Assembly: GCA_945788445.1 (NCBI GenBank) | Contig: CALZMA010000017.1 | Coordinates: 1 to 10,535 of the forward strand | DNA from: an uncultured Bacteroidales bacterium | GTDB taxonomy: Bacteria > Bacteroidota > Bacteroidia > Bacteroidales > Bacteroidaceae | DNA: 10,535 bases | Reading direction: 5' to 3' | In this document: in pieces, positions 5,880-10,535 of the stretch | Layout: the number at the start of each line of letters is the position of its first letter | Numbering within the stretch: the stretch's first letter is position 1 | The notes under the pieces: generated by a model | Database searches by the model: none | Seen by the model: only the letters and a program-made list of their open reading frames with translations | What the model was told of the DNA's origin: nothing | Translations under genes and position numbers: made by a program

Positions 5880-7964
5880 CTAACGGTCTTTCAAGAACGT
5901 AATCGTACATTCTTTACATTTGCGCAAATCCTGTCTGTATGCGGCCACGGAGAAGGGGCTGTATTTCTCAAACATATCCAAGCCACGGCCCAGGTTGATG
6001 GTCCAGCCTTTGTCCGTTCGTATGCAGCGGTCGTGGAAGTCGCGGAAGTGATAGTCAAATACAATGCCACAGGCGGCAAGGTCGTCCTTGATGTCGTCCA
6101 GTTTGTCTATCAGCTCGGGTAGCTTCTCGTCCTCCTCGTTGGTAACCAAGTGGATTTTCAGGTCGTCCACCGGCCGCGTGTCGACGAGCATCGTCACCAG
6201 CTCCATGAAGTTCTTGATTTGCCAAGGAGCGCGGATATACGGGTCTTCCACGGTGATTTCCGTTGCATTGTTCAGATAAGGGGCAAAGAGTTTCGCGAAG
6301 CTCACCCCCGTCTGCCCCATGCGGATAGTCATGCTCTTCTCGGCCAGCGGCTGAATGCGCGGCCGTCTGCTTCTGCCGCCTTCCGCGGGAGCCTTCCCGG
6401 GCGCCTCCTCTTTCGTTTCGGGCGGGGAGGGTAGGGCAGGGGCATCCGCGGGCGTTTCGGTCTGCTCTGTTTCAGGCGCAAAGGAAGGTTCGGCAGTCCC
6501 ATGGCTTATCTTTTCCAGCGTTTCCACGTCTATTTCGTTGCCCGTTTTCAGGTTCAGGTATTTAAACAAAGCCGGCTCCGCCCTGAACGTCTCGTCAATG
6601 ACATACAGCTGGTCCTTCACGCGCTTTCTGCTTTCTGCCGCAAAGTCAACCAGTTCATACGCCTCCTGGTCCGTCATTCTCCCGTCGGGATAGAGCAGCT
6701 TCACCATGCCGCTGAACGTCTTGCGGATGGCCAGGTGGTCGCGCTCCGAAAGCGAGCCGTCAAACTTCGCATAGTTTTGCAGCAAAGCCGTACGGTCATC
6801 GTTGCGCAGCTCATGGAGCACGGCGGCGATGTAGTCCGTTATCAGGCCATAACCCTTTGAGAAACTGTCTTTCTTCAGCATGCGCATTTCCCAGCCCGGG
6901 TTGTAGAGATGGATACGGTCCAGGAAGGCCCCTTTGATGAAAGAGGTCGGTATGCTCTCGAACAAATGCGTGTTCCGCAGCATATAGGGCACGGTATGCT
7001 TCGTGTTCCCCACGAACGCCATCGAGGCGCTGGCCTCGTGCGTCCCCTTGCCGCGGTTGAACGACTTGTTGGCCAGGTAGTTCTGCATCGTGTCGATGAG
7101 CACAGCGTCCACGTTGCGTCCCGGCTGTTGCTCAAACTCGTCCCAGGCCACCACGTCCCAGTAGCCCACCAGTCCCAGTTCCTCGCGCTTGCCCGACATT
7201 CTGACAAAGAGGCGGGCGGGTGTCACGTCGCCGCCCGACACGAGCACGCCGTAGGGCGAGAGTTCCTGGAACACGTGCGACTTGCCCGTACCCTTCGGCC
7301 CCAGTTCCATGAAGTTGAAGTTGTTCTCCACGTGCGGGAGCAGGCGGGCAAGCGTGATGAACTTTTCCCGGCGGTTCATGGTGTCGGGGTTCAGCCCCAC
7401 CGTGTGCATCAGGAAGTCAATCCATTCTTCCGTGCTGAAGCGCTGTCGCAGGTCGATATACTCCTGCAAGTCCACGTGTGAGATCTGCACCGGTTTCAGC
7501 GTTTGGATGTCCCAGCGCATCTTCACGCCGTCGCCGCCGATGTAGCCCATCGTCACTATGCACCACACCCCGTTGCCGCTGAGCAGCTTCGGGTTGCTGC
7601 GCACATAGTCCGCTTTGACGGGCACGCCCGTCAGGCCCAGGTTGGCGAAGCTGCCCACATATTCGTCAACCTTGTCATTGAGCGTCACCGTCACCTTGTC
7701 GATGATGCGGTACTTCCCGTTCTCCTTGATCTTGCCTTTGACCGACTCCGCCTCGGCGCGGTGTACATAGTTGTTCTTGATCACCTGCTTCACCTTTTCC
7801 AGTCCCGCCTCGATAGCCTCCGGGTCGTCTGTCGCGCAGTACTGCCCCAGAAGATACTCCAAGACATAAGTCGGCACGGGCAGGCCGCCCTTCACGAGGA
7901 AAGCCAAGTCCTTTCTCACCACCTTCCCGATGAAGGCATCCAATATTTTCTGCTGCAAAGCCAT
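5880..7964 (-). CDS. brxL: BREX AAA+ ATPase BrxL with C-terminal MIT_C/PLD-like domain
   Basis: BrxL is the BREX component needed for phage restriction; characterised relatives are DNA-binding AAA+ rings related to MCM helicases. This copy has 694 residues. Residues 1-200 resemble the BrxL N-terminal region. The AAA+ core (about 200-480) has Walker A GPKGTGKS (222-229, K228), Walker B VVAWDEFE (271-278, D275/E276), sensor-1 FVGN (N320) and the typical FLDRIHLYNPGWE (348-359) with likely Arg finger R350. A Pro/Ala/Glu-rich linker (about 490-540) follows. The end (about 550-694) does not look like a Lon protease domain. Instead FAKLFAPYL, TVEDPYIR, HDRCIRTD (644-651) and GWTINLGRGLDMF (653-665) resemble the MIT_C family, a phospholipase-D-like fold. 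The start lies 5 bp after the pglZ stop, implying coupled expression. It appears to be the last gene of the BREX operon. The BrxL call is firm; MIT_C assignment is by recalled family pattern. Confidence 0.88.
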   Translation of the reverse strand: MALQQKILDAFIGKVVRKDLAFLVKGGLPVPTYVLEYLLGQYCATDDPEAIEAGLEKVKQVIKNNYVHRAEAESVKGKIKENGKYRIIDKVTVTLNDKVDEYVGSFANLGLTGVPVKADYVRSNPKLLSGNGVWCIVTMGYIGGDGVKMRWDIQTLKPVQISHVDLQEYIDLRQRFSTEEWIDFLMHTVGLNPDTMNRREKFITLARLLPHVENNFNFMELGPKGTGKSHVFQELSPYGVLVSGGDVTPARLFVRMSGKREELGLVGYWDVVAWDEFEQQPGRNVDAVLIDTMQNYLANKSFNRGKGTHEASASMAFVGNTKHTVPYMLRNTHLFESIPTSFIKGAFLDRIHLYNPGWEMRMLKKDSFSKGYGLITDYIAAVLHELRNDDRTALLQNYAKFDGSLSERDHLAIRKTFSGMVKLLYPDGRMTDQEAYELVDFAAESRKRVKDQLYVIDETFRAEPALFKYLNLKTGNEIDVETLEKISHGTAEPSFAPETEQTETPADAPALPSPPETKEEAPGKAPAEGGRSRRPRIQPLAEKSMTIRMGQTGVSFAKLFAPYLNNATEITVEDPYIRAPWQIKNFMELVTMLVDTRPVDDLKIHLVTNEEDEKLPELIDKLDDIKDDLAACGIVFDYHFRDFHDRCIRTDKGWTINLGRGLDMFEKYSPFSVAAYRQDLRKCKECTITFLKDR

Positions 7965-7969
7965 ATTCG

Positions 7970-10510
7970 TTAAAAGTCTTGCTCGATAATCGTATTGTTC
8001 TTTACCGTTTCCCGGACAAGGGGGTTCAGCCTGCCGGTGTCCTCCTCATCGTAGATTCTGAGTTCAAGCATGCTGCCTGCCACCGGTTTTCCCAGCGTCA
8101 TGGTCACCTCGTAGACACGGTTGTTGATGTTCGTCGCGTCGGGGCTGTTGAGCGAAAGCACCTTTTCCGCCGACACCGCCTCTTCGCCGTGGAAGAGCTG
8201 GCAAACCACCTTCCGTTCCGTCACCGTCATGCTCACCGCCTCCGACTGGATCAGCTGGAACTTCAACCGGCTGCTGACCATCGTCAGGTTGTGGCTCATC
8301 AGGGCCACGCCCACCTTCTCCGTCTTCTTGTCCCGTCTCAGCTGGCTCTTGATCACGGGCACAATCAGTTCCTGCAGCGATGCCCCGCCGTGTGCAAAGT
8401 TGTAGCCGCCGGGCGCTGCCAGGCGGTTCGTGCCCAGCGGAACGGCCACAAAGAGGTCCGCCCCCTTCATGCCCGAAACCTCGCGCAGGGCAAACTTCGC
8501 CATGCCGTCCACCTCGTCGTCGCTGTCCGTCAGGTAGTAGCGCGTCTTCTTTTCCACGGCCGCCTCCGCTATGCTGTGCTTGTCCTTCTCTGCAAACTTC
8601 TGGTCGTTGTAGATAAAGCCATGGTCCGCCGTGATCACCACGTTCGTCACGTTCCAAGTGGCGTGGAGCCTTCTCACCAGCACCGCCAGCTGCTCGATGG
8701 CCTTGCGGCAGGCGGCGATGACCTCAAACGGGCTTTGCGAATGGCTGGCCTCGTCGATGGTATCGTGGAAGATGTAGACCAGCGGGCGCTTGAACAGTTC
8801 GCGCATCGCCTGCGTCTCGCTGTTCATCACCTCCTCGTAGCGGATGCAGACCGCCCCGTTGCGGTAGTTGCCGAGGTGCGCCGTGCGCTGCTCCGTCGTG
8901 GCCAGCGCGGCACCGTCCACCAGCATCTCCGTCCCTTGCAGTTCCAGCGACTGGTGCGGCAGCAGGGCCGGCTTGCAGTATTTCGTTTCCGTGGGCAGCA
9001 TGGCCAGGTAAGGCGTGAGCGTAGCCACGTGCTTCTCCTTCGCCAGCAGCTGCATCAGTTCCACCGCCACCTCGTAGCGCAGCGCATCGCTCACTACAAT
9101 CACCTGCTTCACCGTCCCGTCCCCCTCCATGCGGAAGAAGTTCTCCTGCCTTTCCAGACTCAGCCCCTTGAAAGCCTCGCCTTTCTCCTTCACGCACGTC
9201 AGCCATTCCAGGTTCAGCACATTGGCCGTCTTCGCATACTCCTGGTCCAGCTGCCGCTTGGCCTCATCGACGACAGCCTCGATAGGCACGTCGAGGGTCA
9301 TCAGCGCGTGGTACTCTTCCAGGGCGCGTCGGTAGAACCTGTCCAGGAGGTAGTATTCGTCTACATATTTCTGCACATACGCCTCGGTCGTGTTGAGCTT
9401 CAGCGAACCCATGCCCTTCGCCTGGTTGTAGTAGAGGGCCATTTGTTCCACCAGCTTCACCACCGTCATCACCGCGCTGCCCGCAGGCATCTTCAGCGCC
9501 AGTTCCCTCATGCGCTCGTTCACCTCCATCGGTTCGGTCTGGAGTTTCTTCTTCACCACCTCTTCCAGGATAGGCCAGCAGAGCGTCTCCGTCAGGTAGT
9601 AGTAGGGAGCGTCGATGCCGTAAACCCCTATGATTTCCGCTTCGCGGATGTCAGCGGCCAGCGTGTCGAGCGCCTTCGCGAAGCGGGCGGCGAGCAGCCT
9701 GTCGTGGAAGCCCAGCTCATACACCTTGTTCATTTGTTCCAGCATCAGTGCGTTCGTCACCTTGTACTTCTTGTAGGGGTCCGCCGGGGCCACGTCCAGC
9801 AGCTGGGTCATGGAGTTGTACTTCAGGCTCTCCGCCACCGGTTTCATCTTCACCTCGCTGTTCGGATTGTAGGTACAGCCCAACCAGCGGGTAAGTTTCT
9901 CGTCCACCGCGCGTTTCGCGTCGATGTTCTTCTCCAGTTTGTGGAAGAAGTCAAATCGCTTCTTCTCCTCCTCGCTGCCGCCCAGGACAATCATCCTCAC
10001 GATAATCCCTTCCCAGTCCAGCAAACGCTTCTCGCCCAAATAGCTGCTCACGAAGGCGCGGCAAGCCATGTCTTCGTTGAACGTCTCTGCCGCGATGTGC
10101 CCTGCCAGAATGGTGCTCACCTTCGACGACAACATTTCGCTGATATTGCGTTTGAGGAACGTGCGGTATTTCTCCGGCAGGCCGTACTGCTGCATGTATG
10201 CCTCGTAGTTGTCGTCCTTGTATTCCATGTTGGCCTTCAGCACGTCGAGCAGGGGGAACTTCAGTTGCTGTTCCTCTGTGGCCGGGCAGGTGGCCAACGG
10301 AAAGAGCAGCACCACGCGCTTCTCCTTCCACGTATTCTCGATGGCATACTTCGTGTTGAACCATGCCCCGTCAAACACCTTATATATATATCCTTCGGCC
10401 CACACTTTCCCTTCCAAGTCCGACTCGAAGATGTTCATTCGGTCGAAGATGAAGAGCACCCGCAACTGCCGATTGCGTTCGAAGTAGCTGTATATCCTTT
10501 CTTGTATCAT
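7970..10510 (-). CDS. pglZ: BREX phosphatase-like protein PglZ, type A
   Basis: PglZ is the signature protein of BREX systems, needed with the methyltransferase PglX for host DNA marking and for blocking phage DNA replication. This 846-residue cytoplasmic protein has a helical N-terminal half (1-460) and a C-terminal alkaline-phosphatase-superfamily domain. Metal-site motifs are VIVVSDALRYE (470-480, D475), PTETK (506-510), FHDTIDE (581-587), VITADHGFIYN (625-635, D629/H630) and AHGGASLQE (706-714). A beta-rich tail (about 730-846) follows. Length and motifs match the type A subgroup of type I BREX, where pglZ precedes brxL as here. The ATG at 10510 gives the typical MIQERIYSYF start. Upstream, a TAA at 10527-10529 on the minus strand may be the stop of a preceding operon gene, but too little sequence is present to tell. 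No promoter is seen in the 25 bp available, as expected inside an operon. Confidence 0.93.
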   Translation of the reverse strand: MIQERIYSYFERNRQLRVLFIFDRMNIFESDLEGKVWAEGYIYKVFDGAWFNTKYAIENTWKEKRVVLLFPLATCPATEEQQLKFPLLDVLKANMEYKDDNYEAYMQQYGLPEKYRTFLKRNISEMLSSKVSTILAGHIAAETFNEDMACRAFVSSYLGEKRLLDWEGIIVRMIVLGGSEEEKKRFDFFHKLEKNIDAKRAVDEKLTRWLGCTYNPNSEVKMKPVAESLKYNSMTQLLDVAPADPYKKYKVTNALMLEQMNKVYELGFHDRLLAARFAKALDTLAADIREAEIIGVYGIDAPYYYLTETLCWPILEEVVKKKLQTEPMEVNERMRELALKMPAGSAVMTVVKLVEQMALYYNQAKGMGSLKLNTTEAYVQKYVDEYYLLDRFYRRALEEYHALMTLDVPIEAVVDEAKRQLDQEYAKTANVLNLEWLTCVKEKGEAFKGLSLERQENFFRMEGDGTVKQVIVVSDALRYEVAVELMQLLAKEKHVATLTPYLAMLPTETKYCKPALLPHQSLELQGTEMLVDGAALATTEQRTAHLGNYRNGAVCIRYEEVMNSETQAMRELFKRPLVYIFHDTIDEASHSQSPFEVIAACRKAIEQLAVLVRRLHATWNVTNVVITADHGFIYNDQKFAEKDKHSIAEAAVEKKTRYYLTDSDDEVDGMAKFALREVSGMKGADLFVAVPLGTNRLAAPGGYNFAHGGASLQELIVPVIKSQLRRDKKTEKVGVALMSHNLTMVSSRLKFQLIQSEAVSMTVTERKVVCQLFHGEEAVSAEKVLSLNSPDATNINNRVYEVTMTLGKPVAGSMLELRIYDEEDTGRLNPLVRETVKNNTIIEQDF

Positions 10511-10535
10511 AGTCTTGTTGATGGGATTACGGATT

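Noticed and set aside
4860..10400. Similar AT-rich words in brick-like positions of the FKBP gene (near 4865) and the pglZ gene (near 10382)
   Set aside because: Both encode Tyr/Ile runs followed by Lys-Val (GIYYKV and GYIYKV); shared codons for similar residues explain the match.
1..10535. CRISPR array, insertion sequence or phage genes
   Set aside because: No regularly spaced repeats, transposase, integrase or terminal inverted repeats around coding DNA were found; the only repeats are the two-copy elements listed.

Overview
The window looks like chromosomal DNA from a fairly GC-rich member of the Bacteroidota, most likely order Bacteroidales and perhaps Prevotella-like. This rests on three things: promoters of the TTTG-N19/20-TAnnTTTG type, weak or absent Shine-Dalgarno sequences, and a TonB-dependent receptor with an N-terminal carboxypeptidase-regulatory-like domain. 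The genus call is inference. Coding DNA is dense and GC-rich, and the gaps are AT-rich.

Layout, left to right. (1) A 67-bp palindromic repeat (1-67) abuts the 3' end of a complete minus-strand NhaD-type Na+/H+ antiporter gene (67-1464). Just upstream of that gene, on the same strand, is tRNA-Gly(CCC) (1513-1585) with a canonical promoter. The antiporter shows no promoter of its own, so it may be read from the tRNA promoter. (2) A divergent gap leads to a plus-strand TonB-dependent outer-membrane receptor (1751-4159) whose start codon lies in a perfect 8-bp hairpin. (3) The 401-bp gap 4160-4560 has no ORF but is full of signals: a near-consensus plus-strand promoter, a structured stretch of about 155 nt without any ATG, a strong terminator hairpin, and a second copy of the 67-bp repeat. 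I read the promoter-to-terminator part as a candidate small RNA gene. (4) The minus-strand pair SDR oxidoreductase (5053-5760) and cytoplasmic FKBP-type prolyl isomerase (4561-4959) look like housekeeping genes in one transcript. (5) The right half (5880-10510, minus strand) is the downstream end of a BREX phage-defence operon: pglZ (PglZ-A phosphatase-like) followed 5 bp later by brxL (AAA+ ATPase). Earlier BREX genes would lie beyond position 10535.

The most notable protein feature is that this BrxL keeps the BrxL N-terminal and AAA+ core but ends in a proline-rich linker plus an MIT_C-type, phospholipase-D-like domain with an HxRx4D motif, where long type I BrxL proteins carry a Lon-protease-like domain. 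The most notable DNA feature is the 67-bp palindrome pair. The copies differ at three positions, and two of these are a compensatory swap that keeps a base pair intact, while the third falls in an unpaired loop.
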